Assembly (NCBI GenBank): GCA_949126835.1
Contig: CASBPS010000134.1
Span: forward strand, 62,001-126,000
Length of the DNA stretch: 64,000 nucleotides
Direction: 5' to 3'
From: Anisus vortex
Lineage: Eukaryota > Mollusca > Gastropoda > Planorbidae
Shown here: positions 27,684 through 38,130 of the stretch, piece by piece
Numbering within the stretch: the first letter of the stretch is position 1
How the letters are laid out: every line of letters begins with the position of its first letter
The notes under the pieces: model-generated
The model's input: the letters and a program-made list of their open reading frames with translations, nothing else
Databases searched by the model: none
Told to the model about the DNA's origin: nothing
Translations under genes and position numbers: made by a program

Positions 27684-29936
27684 GTTTGTGGAGAAGCCAA
27701 AACCACAAATCTGCTGTTTTACGGCCAAAAGAGAAGCTAAAACCACAAATCTGCTTTTCAAGTCGTTGTACGGCCAGAAAAGAAGCCAAAACCAGAAATC
27801 TGCTGTTTTATGGCCAGTTGAGAATCCAAAACCACAAATCTGCAGTTTTACGGCCAAAAGAAAAGCCAAAACCACAAATCTGCTGTTTTACGGCCAGAAA
27901 AAAAAGCCAAAACCAGAAATCTGCTATTCACGTCGTTGTACGGTTTGTTTAGAAGCTAAAACCACAAATCTGCTTTCGTACGGCCAGTAGAGAAGCCAAA
28001 ACCACAAATCTGCTTTTGTATGGCCAGTAGAGAAGCCAAAACCACAAATCTGCTTTTTTACGGCCAACAGAGATTCCAAAACCACAAATCTGCAATTCAA
28101 GTCGTTGTTCAGCCAGTATAGAAGCCAAAACCAGAAATTTGCATTTCAAGTCGTTGTACGGGCAGTACAGAAGCGCTTATACCACAAATCTGCTAGTCAA
28201 GTCGTTGTACGGTTTGCGGAGAAGCCAAAACCACAAATCTGCTTTTTTACGGCCAAAAGAGAAGCTAAAACCACAAATCTGCTTTTCAAGTCGTTGTACG
28301 GCCAGAAAAGAAGCCAAAACCAGAAATCTGCTGTTTTACGGCCAGTAGAAAAGCCAAAACCACAAATCTGCTTTTGTACGGCTAGTAGAGAAGACAAAAC
28401 CACAAATCTGCTGTTTTACGTCCAAAAGAGAAGCCAAAACAACAAATCTGCTATTCAAGTCGTTGTACGGCCAGAAAAAAAGCCAAAACTAGAAATCTGC
28501 TATTTACGTCGTTGTACGGTTTGTTTAGGAGCTAAAACTACAAATCTGCTTTTGTACGCCAGTAGAGAAGCCAAAACTACAAATCTGCTTTTGTACGGCC
28601 AGTAGAGAAGCCAAAATCACAAATCTGCTTTTTTACGGCCAACAGAGATTCCAAAACCACAAATCTGCATTTCAAGTCGTTGTTTGGCCAAAAGAGATGC
28701 TAAAACCACAAATCTGCTTTTCAAGTCGTTGTACGGCCAGAAAAAAAGCCAAAACCAGAAATCTGCAATTCAAGTCGTTGTTCGGCCAGTACAGAAGCCA
28801 AAAAAGAAATTTGCATTTCAAGTCGTTGTACGGGCAGTACAGAAGCGCTAATACCACAAATCTGCTAGTCAAGTCGTTGTACGGTTTGCGGAGAAGCCAA
28901 ATCCACAAATCTGCTGTTTTACGGCCAAAAGAGAAGCTAAAACCACAAATCTGCTTTTCAAGTCGTTGTACGGCCAGAAAAGAAGCCAAAACCAGAAATC
29001 TGCTGTTTTACGGCCAGTAGAGAAGCCAAAATTACAAATCTGCTTTTGTACGGCCAGTAGAGAAGCCAAAACCACAAATCTGCTGTTTTACGGCCAAAAG
29101 AGAAGCCAAAACAACAAATCTGCTATTCAAGTCGTTGTACGGCCAGAAAAAAAGCCAAAACTAGAAATCTGCTATTTACGTCGTTGTACGGTTTGTTTAA
29201 AAGCTAAAACTACAAATCTGCTTTAGTACGGCCAGTAGAGAAGCCAAAACTACATATCTGCTTTTGTACGGCCAGTAGAGAAGCCAAAACCACAAATCTG
29301 CTTTTTTACGGCCAACAGAGATTCCAAAACCACAAATCTGCATTTCAAGTCGTTGTTTGGCCAGTACAGAAGCCAAAACCAGAAATTTGCTTTTCAAGTC
29401 GTTGTACGGCCAAAAAAAAAACCAAAACCAGAAATCTGCTATTCACGTCGTTGTACAGTTTGTTTAGAAGCAAAAACCACAAATCTGCTTTTGTACGGCC
29501 AGTAGAGAAGCCAAAACAACAAATATGCTTTTGTACGGCCAGTAGAGAAGCCAAAACCACAAATCTGCTTTTTTACGGCCAACAGAGATTCTAAAACCAC
29601 AAATCTGCAATTCAAGTCGTTGTTCGGCCAGTACAGAAGCCAAAACCAGAAATTTGCTTTTCAAGTCGTTGTACGGGCAGTACAGAAGCGCTATAACCAC
29701 AAATCTGCTAGTCAAGTCGTTGTACGGTTTGTGGAGAAGCCAAAACCACAAATCTGCTGTTTTACGGCCAAAAGAGAAGCTAAAACCACAAATCTGCTTT
29801 TCAAGTCGTTGTACGGCCAGAAAAGAAGCCAAAACCAGAAATCTGCTGTTTTACGGCCAGTAGAGAATCAAAAACCACAAATCTGCAGTTTTACGGCCAA
29901 AAGAGAAGCCAAAACCACAAATCTGCTGTTTTACGG
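27684..29936 (+). repeat. 2570-bp higher-order repeat, copy 2
   Basis: Second copy of 25115-27366, in near-direct tandem. It is followed by a shorter run that returns to the 1.37-kb type pattern around 30.0-31.0 kb. Confidence 0.85.
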
Positions 29937-31208
29937 CCAGAAAAAAAGCCAAAACCAGAAATCTGCTATTCACGTCGTTGTACGGTTTGTTTAGAAGCTA
30001 AAACCACAAATCTGCTTTCGTACGGCCAGTAGAGAAGCCAAAACCACAAATCTGCTTTTGTACGGCAAGTAGAGAAGCTAAAACCACAAATCTGCTTTTT
30101 TACGGCCAAAAGAGAAGCCAAAACCACAAATCTGCAATTCAAGTCGTTGTTCGGCCAGTACAGAAGCCAAAAAAGAAATTTGCATTTCAAGTCGTTGTAC
30201 GGGCAGTACAGAAGCGCTAATACCACAAATCTGCTAGTCAAGTCGTTGTACGGTTTGCGGAGAAGCCAAATCCACAAATCTGCTGTTTAACGGCCAAAAG
30301 AGAAGCTAAAACCACAAATCTGCTTTTCAAGTCGTTGTACGGCCAGAAAAGAAGCCAAAACCAGAAATCTGCTGTTTTACGGCCAGTAGAGAAGCCAAAA
30401 TTACAAATCTGCTTTTGTACGGCCAGTAGAGAAGCCAAAACCACAAATCTGCTGTTTTACGGCCAAAAGAGAAGCCAAAACAACAAATCTGCTATTCAAG
30501 TCGTTGTACGGCCAGAAAAAAAGCCAAAACTAGAAATCTGCTATTTACGTCGTTGTACGGTTTGTTTAAAAGCTAAAACTACAAATCTGCTTTAGTACGG
30601 CCAGTAGAGAAGCCAAAACTACATATCTGCTTTTGTACGGCCAGTAGAGAAGCCAAAACCACAAATCTGCTTTTTTACGGCCAACAGAGATTCCAAAACC
30701 ACAAATCTGCATTTCAAGTCGTTGTTTGGCCAGTACAGAAGCCAAAACCAGAAATTTATTTTTCAAGTCGTTGTACGGCCAAAAAAAAAAACCAAAACCA
30801 GAAATCTGCTATTCACGTCGTTGTACAGTTTGTTTAGAAGCAAAAACCACAAATCTGCTTTTGTACGGCCAGTAGAGAAGCCAAAACAACAAATATGCTT
30901 TTGTACGGCCAGTAGAGAAGCCAAAACCACAAATCTGCTTTTTTACGGCCAACAGAGATTCTAAAACCACAAATCTGCAATTCAAGTCGTTGTTCGGCCA
31001 GTACAGAAGCCAAAACCAGAAATTTGCTTTTCAAGTCGTTGTACGGCCAGTACAGCAGCGCCAATACCACAGATCTGCTAGTCAAGTCGTTGTACGGTTT
31101 GTGGAGAAGCCAAAACCACAAATCTGCTGTTTTACGGCCAAAAGAGAAGCTAAAACCACAAATCTGCTTTTCAAGTCGTTGTACGGCCAGAAAAGAAGCC
31201 AAAACCAG

Positions 31209-33893
31209 AAATCTGCTGTTGTACGACCAGTAGAGAATCTAAAACCACAAATCTGCAGTTTTACGGCCAAAAGAGAAGCCAAAACCACAAAACTGCTGTT
31301 TTACGGCCAGAAAAAAAGCCAAACCAGAAATCTTCTATCCACGTCGTTGTACGGTTTGTTTAGAAGCTAAAACCACAAATCTGCTTTCGTACGGCCAGTA
31401 GAGAAACCAAAACCACAAATCTGCTTTTGTACGGCCAGTAGAGAAGCCAAAACCACAAATCTGCTTTTTTACGGCCAACAGAGATTCCAAAACCACAAAT
31501 CTGCAATTCAAGTCGTTGTTCGGCCAGTACAGAAGCCAAAACCAGAAATTTGCATTTCAAGTCGTTGTACGGGCAGTACAGAAGCGCTATAACCACAAAT
31601 CTGCTAGTCAAGTCGTTGTACGGTTTGTGGAGAAGCCAAAACCACAAATCTGCTGTTTTACGGCCAAAAGAGAAGCTAAAACCACAAATCTGCTTTTCAA
31701 GTCGTTGTACAGCCAGAAAAGAAGCCAAAACCAGAAATCTGCTGTTTTACGGCCAGTAGAGAATCCAAAACCACAAATCTGCAGTTTTACGGCCAAAAGA
31801 GAAGCCAAAACCACAAATCTGCTGTTTTACGGCCAGAAAAAAAGCCAAAACCAGAAATCTGCTATTCACGTCGTTGTACGGTTTGTTTAGAAGCTAAAAC
31901 CACAAATCTGCTTTCGTACGGCCAGTAGAGAAGCTAAAACCACAAATCTGCTTTTGTACGGCAAGTAGAGAAGCCAAAACCACAAATCTGCTTTTTTACG
32001 GCCAAAAGAGAAGCCAAAACCACAAATCTGCAATTCAAGTCGTTGTTCGGCCAGTACAGAAGCCAAAAAAGAAATTTGCATTTCAAGTCGTTGTACGGGC
32101 AGTACAGAAGCGCTAATACCACAAATCTGCTAGTCAAGTCGTTGTACGGTTTGCGGAGAAGCCAAATCCACAAACCTGCTGTTTTACGGCCAAAAGAGAA
32201 GCTAAAACCACAAATCTGCTTTTCAAGTCGTTGTACGGCCAGAAAAGAAGCCAAAACCACAAATCTGCAGTTTTACGGCCAAAAGAGAAGCCAAAACCAC
32301 AAATCTGCTGTTTTACGGCCAGAAAAAAAGCCAAAACCAGAAATCTGCTATTCACGTCGTTGTACGGTTTGTTTAGAAGCTAAAACCACAAATCTGCTTT
32401 CGTACGGCCAGTAGAGAAGCCAAAACCACAAATCTGCTTTTGTACGGCAAGTAGAGAAGCCAAAACCACAAATCTGCTTTTTTACGGCCAAAAGAGAAGC
32501 CAAAACCACAAATCTGCAATTCAAGTCGTTGTTCGGCCAGTACAGAAGCCAAAAAAGAAATTTGCATTTCAAGTCGTTGTACGGGCAGTACAGAAGCGCT
32601 AATACCACAAATCTGCTAGTCAAGTCGTTGTACGGTTTGCGGAGAAGCCAAATCCACAAATCTGCTGTTTTACGGCCAAAAGAGAAGCTAAAACCACAAA
32701 TCTGCTTTTCAAGTCGTTGTTTGGCCAGAAAAGAAGCCAAAACCAGAAATCTGCTGTTTTACGGCCAGTAGAGAAGCCAAAATTACAAATCTGCTTTTGT
32801 ACGGCCAGTAGAGAAGCCAAAACCACAAATCTGCTGTTTTACGGCCAAAAGAGAAGCCAAAACAACAAATCTGCTATTCAAGTCGTTGTACGGCCAGAAA
32901 AAAAGCCAAAACTAGAAATCTGCTATTTACGTCGTTGTACGGTTTGTTTAAAAGCTAAAACTACAAATCTGCTTTAGTACGGCCAGTAGAGAAGCCAAAA
33001 CTACATATCTGCTTTTGTACGGCCAGTAGAGAAGCCAAAACCACAAATCTGCTTTTTTACGGCCAACAGAGATTCCAAAACCACAAATCTGCATTTCAAG
33101 TCGTTGTTTGGCCAGTACAGAAGCCAAAACCAGAAATTTGCTTTTCAAGTCGTTGTACGGCCAAAAAAAAAACCAAAACCAGAAATCTGCTATTCACGTC
33201 GTTGTACAGTTTGTTTAGAAGCAAAAACCACAAATCTGCTTTTGTACGGCCAGTAGAGAAGCCAAAACAACAAATATGCTTTTGTACGGCCAGTAGAGAA
33301 GCCAAAACCACAAATCTGCTTTTTTACGGCCAACAGAGATTCTAAAACCACAAATCTGCAATTCAAGTCGTTGTTCGGCCAGTACAGAAGCCAAAACCAG
33401 AAATTTGCTTTTCAAGTCGTTGTACGGCCAGTACAGCAGCGCCAATACCACAGATCTGCTAGTCAAGTCGTTGTACGGTTTGTGGAGAAGCCAAAACCAC
33501 AAATCTGCTGTTTTACGGCCAAAAGAGAAGCTAAAACCACAGATCTGCTTTTCAAGTCGTTGTACGGCCAGAAAAGAAGCCAAAACCAGAAATCTGCTGT
33601 TGTACGACCAGTAGAAAATCCAAAACCACAAATCTGCAGTTTTACGGCCAAAAGAGAAGCCAAAACCACAAAACTGCTGTTTTACGGCCAGAAAAAAAGC
33701 CAAACCAGAAATCTTCTATCCACGTCGTTGTACGGTTTGTTTAGAAGCTAAAACCACAAATCTGCTTTCGTACGGCCAGTAGAGAAGCCAAAACCACAAA
33801 TCTGCAGTTTTACGGCCAGAAAAAAGCAAAAAAACAGAAATCTGCTATTAAAGTCGTTGTTCTGTTTGTGGAGAAGACAAAACTACAAATCTG
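31209..33893 (+). repeat. 2807-bp offset higher-order repeat, uninterrupted copy
   Basis: This block matches 34016-34640 and then, across the retrotransposon, 40675-42734. The offset is 2807 bp before the insertion and 8841 bp after it. The difference of 6034 bp equals the element plus one 5-bp target duplication. Differences noticed by eye are few (near 31711, and those facing 40688, 41464, 42467 and an A-run near 42668). It therefore preserves the pre-insertion arrangement, with the empty site acggc at 31829-31833. Confidence 0.9.
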
Positions 33894-34635
33894 CCGTTTT
33901 ACGGCCAAAAGAGAAGCTAAAACCACAAATCTGCTTTTCAAGTCGTTGCACGGCCAGAAAAGAAGCCAAAACCACAAATCTGCTTTTGTACGGCCAGTAG
34001 AGAAGCCAAAACCACAAATCTGCTGTTGTACGACCAGTAGAGAATCTAAAACCACAAATCTGCAGTTTTACGGCCAAAAGAGAAGCCAAAACCACAAAAC
34101 TGCTGTTTTACGGCCAGAAAAAAAGCCAAACCAGAAATCTTCTATCCACGTCGTTGTACGGTTTGTTTAGAAGCTAAAACCACAAATCTGCTTTCGTACG
34201 GCCAGTAGAGAAACCAAAACCACAAATCTGCTTTTGTACGGCCAGTAGAGAAGCCAAAACCACAAATCTGCTTTTTTACGGCCAACAGAGATTCCAAAAC
34301 CACAAATCTGCAATTCAAGTCGTTGTTCGGCCAGTACAGAAGCCAAAACCAGAAATTTGCATTTCAAGTCGTTGTACGGGCAGTACAGAAGCGCTATAAC
34401 CACAAATCTGCTAGTCAAGTCGTTGTACGGTTTGTGGAGAAGCCAAAACCACAAATCTGCTGTTTTACGGCCAAAAGAGAAGCTAAAACCACAAATCTGC
34501 TTTTCAAGTCGTTGTACGGCCAGAAAAGAAGCCAAAACCAGAAATCTGCTGTTTTACGGCCAGTAGAGAATCCAAAACCACAAATCTGCAGTTTTACGGC
34601 CAAAAGAGAAGCCAAAACCACAAATCTGCTGTTTT

Positions 34636-34640
34636 ACGGC
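34636..34640 (+). repeat. Target site duplication, left copy (acggc)
   Basis: The five bases before the left LTR, acggc, are repeated exactly after the right LTR. They are part of the conserved acggcc at the start of a satellite monomer. A perfect 5-bp duplication shows integrase-type insertion and that this copy arrived as a unit. Confidence 0.92.
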
Positions 34641-35094
34641 TGTTGATGTCCTATTATTATTATTGGACTATCAAACATTACCACCAGTCTTCTCAGAGTA
34701 TTTGAGTTGCAGTAGCTGAATTATTTGATTGATTTGAACATCAAAATGGACGACATCACCACAATATAACTTCCAAACTTGTAAATAATAAATGAACGAC
34801 TTATTGCAGCATATAATTTAATAACAATTCATTAACAGTTGACACTTCACATCCAATGAACAAATATAGCTTTATAGTATCAACATAATACACAATTTTA
34901 TTTATTTCTCCTGAGTCTAAAATACTGCCTGCGTTCCTTGTGAGTTATGAGAAAGACTGCCGGCCGCATGGACAGTCACTTAACTATATCTACTTCCGAT
35001 ATAGGTTTTCTTAATATCCAAAAATGGGTTTTATTTCGACTTTTTAATTATTAATATAGCTACTACCTATATATTATTTTATGGCTTCATAGCA
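34641..35094 (-). repeat. 3' LTR (element orientation minus)
   Basis: The 454-bp direct repeat matches 40216-40669 base for base on reading. The plus-strand ends are tgttgatgtcc and cttcatagca. It contains a hairpin-forming pair at its plus-strand left end (34641-34651 with 34665-34677), a small inverted repeat at 34984-35004 (ctatatc...gatatag), and gactg...cagtc at 34955-34977. In the element it should supply the transcript 3' end. Confidence 0.95.
34897..34906 (-). promoter_or_regulatory. Candidate poly(A) signal in the 3' LTR
   Basis: Two overlapping AATAAA hexamers (AATAAATAAA) on the minus strand, with the same pair at 40472-40481 in the 5' LTR. If used, the R region would end shortly after. 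In an AT-rich LTR these hexamers can arise by chance. Confidence 0.35.
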
Positions 35095-35107
35095 TACCCC
35101 CCAACCA
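35095..35107 (-). promoter_or_regulatory. Polypurine tract
   Basis: Directly upstream of the 3' LTR in element direction the minus strand reads TGGTTGGGGGGTA and then the LTR start TGCTATG. The run of six G is the expected RNase H-resistant primer for plus-strand DNA synthesis. The TA between it and the LTR is slightly unusual. Confidence 0.75.
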
Positions 35108-36126
35108 CAGAGAAAAAATAATAATTTATTATTATTTTTGATACGAAAAATGTTTACAATAATGAAAAAAATTATCTTAATCTTAATTAATGCATATAAT
35201 CATTCATTTAATAATACATAGAGAAAAAAAAATTTCATTTAATATATGTACAAACAATCAAAAAACATATTTATAGGCAGAAATATGACACAAAGAATAA
35301 TGTCTAATGTTTATATGACAATTAGTCATAGACAATTATCTTTAGGTATTGTCTAATCAACTTCAGTAATAGTGAGATAAACTATTGGATATCAATGATG
35401 TGTATCGATAATTATTATGCTAAATACTCATCAAGGCTGTTAAGATTATCTATTATCTTTATCTCACAAAATCTAAATAGATTCCATGAAAAAAATTTTT
35501 TCATACAACATTTATTATTTTATACAACAAAATTAATATAATACTAATGTCGGTTTTTTTTATAATTGTCATTTTGTATTGATATTCTCATCATGGTTAT
35601 TATGAATATATATCTTCATAATATTTATTTTGAATTGATATTCTTATTGATTCTTATTGATTATTATTGATTATTATTGATTATTATTGATTGATATTCT
35701 CAATAACATTACTTACAATGTAACATGATTATCTTTAATCTTAGTTTACAATAAAATATTACACAAATTATTCAAGTCTTTTCTTCAATTATATATTTAT
35801 ATTACACTGCTCATTTTCCTGTGAGTCTTATATGTATCATTTATTTATTGGCTTCAATGCTATCTTTAGTCTTACATGAATACAATACAATATTACCATC
35901 TAATGCTCTGACTTTAGAGTCTTACATAGGCATTTCATTATTATATCATTCTTATTTCAATTCCTCTAATGCTTTTTTAAAGACTTACATAGGCATATTA
36001 ATATTAACATATGGCATAACAGATTCACTGTTCAGAGGCCACAAAATTTATGTGCTTAACAGTCTTACCAAACTGTTCAGAGGCTACATAAAAAAATTTC
36101 CAACTGATAATCATTATTTTCATCAA
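35108..36126 (-). other. Non-coding trailer of the retrotransposon
   Basis: About 1.0 kb of AT-rich sequence between the gag-protease stop and the polypurine tract, where pol and integrase would sit in an autonomous element. No ATG-initiated ORF of note and no recognisable RT or integrase remnant in six frames. It holds degenerate local repeats: cttacat recurs at 35871, 35921 and 35984, and ctgttcagaggc at 36028 and 36073. An antisense open frame at 35821-36180 starts with GTG and is not a credible gene. Confidence 0.8.
35641..35694 (+). repeat. 10-bp minisatellite in the retrotransposon trailer
   Basis: Five consecutive 10-bp units: two of ttcttattga and three of ttattattga, then a truncated ttga. 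A simple replication-slippage repeat inside the element. Confidence 0.85.
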
Positions 36127-38130
36127 TTAGATTATTTTATACCAGTATCCATATTTACATATTTGTTTATGACCTTCTAAATGTCTACATAATGAAATAG
36201 CATGTAATTCTTTTGGTACATTGTTTATTTCACATTGACTTTCAAATTTGCTTACATACTGTTCTAGTTTTTCTGTTCCATTCCATTTGGGAATAGGATT
36301 ATCCTTTTCATTATTTATGGATAAGTCAATATTAGGTGTCTCATTGAGAATATTATTTTCTGACTTTCCTATGGTTTGTAAGAAATTAAAAGTTTGTAGA
36401 GCAGGGTAAAATTCTTGTTCTGGTAAATCTACTAACTTTTCATTTTGCAATAGAACAGGTTTCAAATTCAAGTCATTGGATTTTTCATTCATCCATTTTT
36501 GAAAAATGTCAAAACTATTATCATGTTTGACATTGAAAGAATTACCAATAATTAAAGGTGCAACACAGTTTTTCATTATGGCTGCCTCTGCTTTTCCAGT
36601 GAGCCAAGGACAATCAATGTCTATTATAGTGACAGGACAATTTACAGTGGAACCATTTGCAAGTTTTATTGTATCCACTCTTATTATATTGGTGGGTTTC
36701 TGATTTGGAATGATACTTTCATCTATACATATTATACTACTTCCGGTGTCTCTTAGACAGTAAGTGGTCTTTCCTTCCACATAAGCAGGAAAAAGTATTA
36801 ACTGACCCCTGTTTTCAAATATGACATTATTAGATTGAGATGTGGAATTGTTAAGTTTTCCTCTATTTCTTCCATTTTGGAAATTTGATTGAGGTCTGTT
36901 TTGAGTATTAGGAAAATCTTGTCTTCCAACATGTTGATTTGGCACATTGTTATTGGAAAAATTCTGATTTGGCATATTTCTGTTTCCAAAATTTGAAAAA
37001 TTCTGATTTGGAAAGTTTCTATTATCAAAATTAGAAAAATTTTGATTTGAAAAACCTCTATGATCAACATTTGATCTATTGAAGTTTGGATTGAAATTTC
37101 TACCTCTTGCATTGTTATTTCTGTAACAATATTCTGATGAATGGTTTGTACCATTGCAAAAAATACATTTATAATTATTAGATTTTGGTTGATTACCAAA
37201 TTTTTTTCTATTGCCAAATTGATTATGTCTAGACCTAGGAGGTGAATAGCTCCTTCTTCTATGTTGAATTGTATTTACTGTTTGATTTTGTTTAGTCAGT
37301 TCTACATTAGGATGACTATCCTTAAAATTTGAGATTGCATCTATCAAACTCTCAACTGTCTTAACTTTTCTTTCCATAATGTGAGTAAACAATGGTTTAG
37401 AAGCTTGTTCTAATACTTTATCAACAACCATGATTTCTATAATCTCATTAGGATTTTTGGTATCTATTTTTACTAAGTCTAACCAGGTAAGTAAAAATGT
37501 TTTCACTTCAGACACAAAAGCTCTCGGTTCTATCTTGTCTGTTAAGATAAAGTTATGGAACTTTTGTCTGTAATAATCCTCAGAGTGGATAAAGAATTTT
37601 ATTAACTGTTCTTTGATAATGGCATAATCAGTTATTTCTTTATCAATATGTGATAGTGCTTCCCTACCCTTATCTTTCAATTGTGGGATAAGGTGAATGT
37701 AATATTCTGAAATGGGAATCCCATATCCTTTACATGTTGCTTCAAATAAATTTAGAAAATCAACAATTTTCTCTTTCCCATCAAAAGGAGGCATTTTAAA
37801 TCTTACACTATGTTTTGATTTTTCATTATTTGTTTGCTCAACTTTAGTATTTTGTAATTTAGCCAACTCCAATTCATGAGTTAATTTTAGTTGAGTTTCT
37901 TTCAACTGAGTTTCTCTTAACTCTTTTTCTTTATTCATTTCTAGTTCTTTTTGTTTAATTTCATGAGCCCTTAATTCTGCTCGCTCATCTCTTTCCTTAT
38001 CTGCTAATTCTTTTTTCAATTGTTTAACTTTATTTTCAACAAATTCTTGATATTCTTTCTTATCAGTAATACCATATTCTTTTGCCAACAATTTAGCCTC
38101 ATCATAGAGTAATTGAACCTTTGACTCCAT
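36127..38130 (-). CDS. Gag-protease polyprotein of the LTR retrotransposon
   Basis: 667 codons, ATG at 38130 with A at -3 and G at +4, TAA at 36127-36129. Residues 1-105 are highly charged (many K, E, Q, L) and probably coiled coil. Residues about 108-280 look like a retrotransposon Gag/SCAN-type capsid region, starting FKMPPFDGKEKI. Residues 291-320 are basic. C322, C325, H330 and C335 form a C-X2-C-X4-H-X4-C zinc knuckle for RNA binding. Residues 339-437 are Asn-rich with repeated NQNFSNF-type motifs. Residues about 438-535 are an aspartic protease with D461-T462-G463 and LIIGN at 526-530, as in retropepsins that act as dimers. Gag and protease share one frame with no frameshift. Residues 614-655 resemble the start of another Gag domain, and the protein then stops where polymerase would normally follow. 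The frame is intact, so it may be functional. Confidence 0.92.
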   Translation of the reverse strand: MESKVQLLYDEAKLLAKEYGITDKKEYQEFVENKVKQLKKELADKERDERAELRAHEIKQKELEMNKEKELRETQLKETQLKLTHELELAKLQNTKVEQTNNEKSKHSVRFKMPPFDGKEKIVDFLNLFEATCKGYGIPISEYYIHLIPQLKDKGREALSHIDKEITDYAIIKEQLIKFFIHSEDYYRQKFHNFILTDKIEPRAFVSEVKTFLLTWLDLVKIDTKNPNEIIEIMVVDKVLEQASKPLFTHIMERKVKTVESLIDAISNFKDSHPNVELTKQNQTVNTIQHRRRSYSPPRSRHNQFGNRKKFGNQPKSNNYKCIFCNGTNHSSEYCYRNNNARGRNFNPNFNRSNVDHRGFSNQNFSNFDNRNFPNQNFSNFGNRNMPNQNFSNNNVPNQHVGRQDFPNTQNRPQSNFQNGRNRGKLNNSTSQSNNVIFENRGQLILFPAYVEGKTTYCLRDTGSSIICIDESIIPNQKPTNIIRVDTIKLANGSTVNCPVTIIDIDCPWLTGKAEAAIMKNCVAPLIIGNSFNVKHDNSFDIFQKWMNEKSNDLNLKPVLLQNEKLVDLPEQEFYPALQTFNFLQTIGKSENNILNETPNIDLSINNEKDNPIPKWNGTEKLEQYVSKFESQCEINNVPKELHAISLCRHLEGHKQICKYGYWYKII

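Larger units (their letters stand above)
1..34640 (+). repeat. Satellite array, left arm (40/49-bp monomers, head to tail)
   Basis: The whole arm consists of diverged copies of one short unit in a single orientation. Nearly every copy contains agaagccaaaacc followed by acaaatctgct. Spacing between successive acggcc starts is 40 bp (for example 638 to 678) or 49 bp (340 to 389). The 49-bp class has caagtcgtt inserted before the final gt. The commonest 40-bp unit has 18 G/C of 40, clearly more GC-rich than the AT-rich inserted element. The copies form several overlapping higher-order repeats, listed separately. I saw no unique sequence, no inversion and no other transposon in this arm. Open frames crossing it on both strands follow from the repeat, not from genes. 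The arm runs off the window edge, so its true length is unknown. Confidence 0.97.

Noticed and set aside
1..34640. Many open frames of 60-234 codons in the left satellite arm
   Set aside because: They are translations of tandem repeats in all six frames, often start at non-ATG codons, end at recurring monomer stops, and show no domain. Frame rotation by monomers of 1 mod 3 explains them.
35821..36180. 119-codon plus-strand frame rich in hydrophobic residues in the retrotransposon trailer
   Set aside because: It begins with GTG, runs antisense to the element, overlaps the end of gag-protease, and consists of degenerate local repeats in AT-rich DNA.
36798..37217. 139-codon minus-strand frame overlapping gag-protease
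   Set aside because: It is the alternative-frame shadow of the Asn-rich linker of the real protein and has biased I, Q and M content with no domain.
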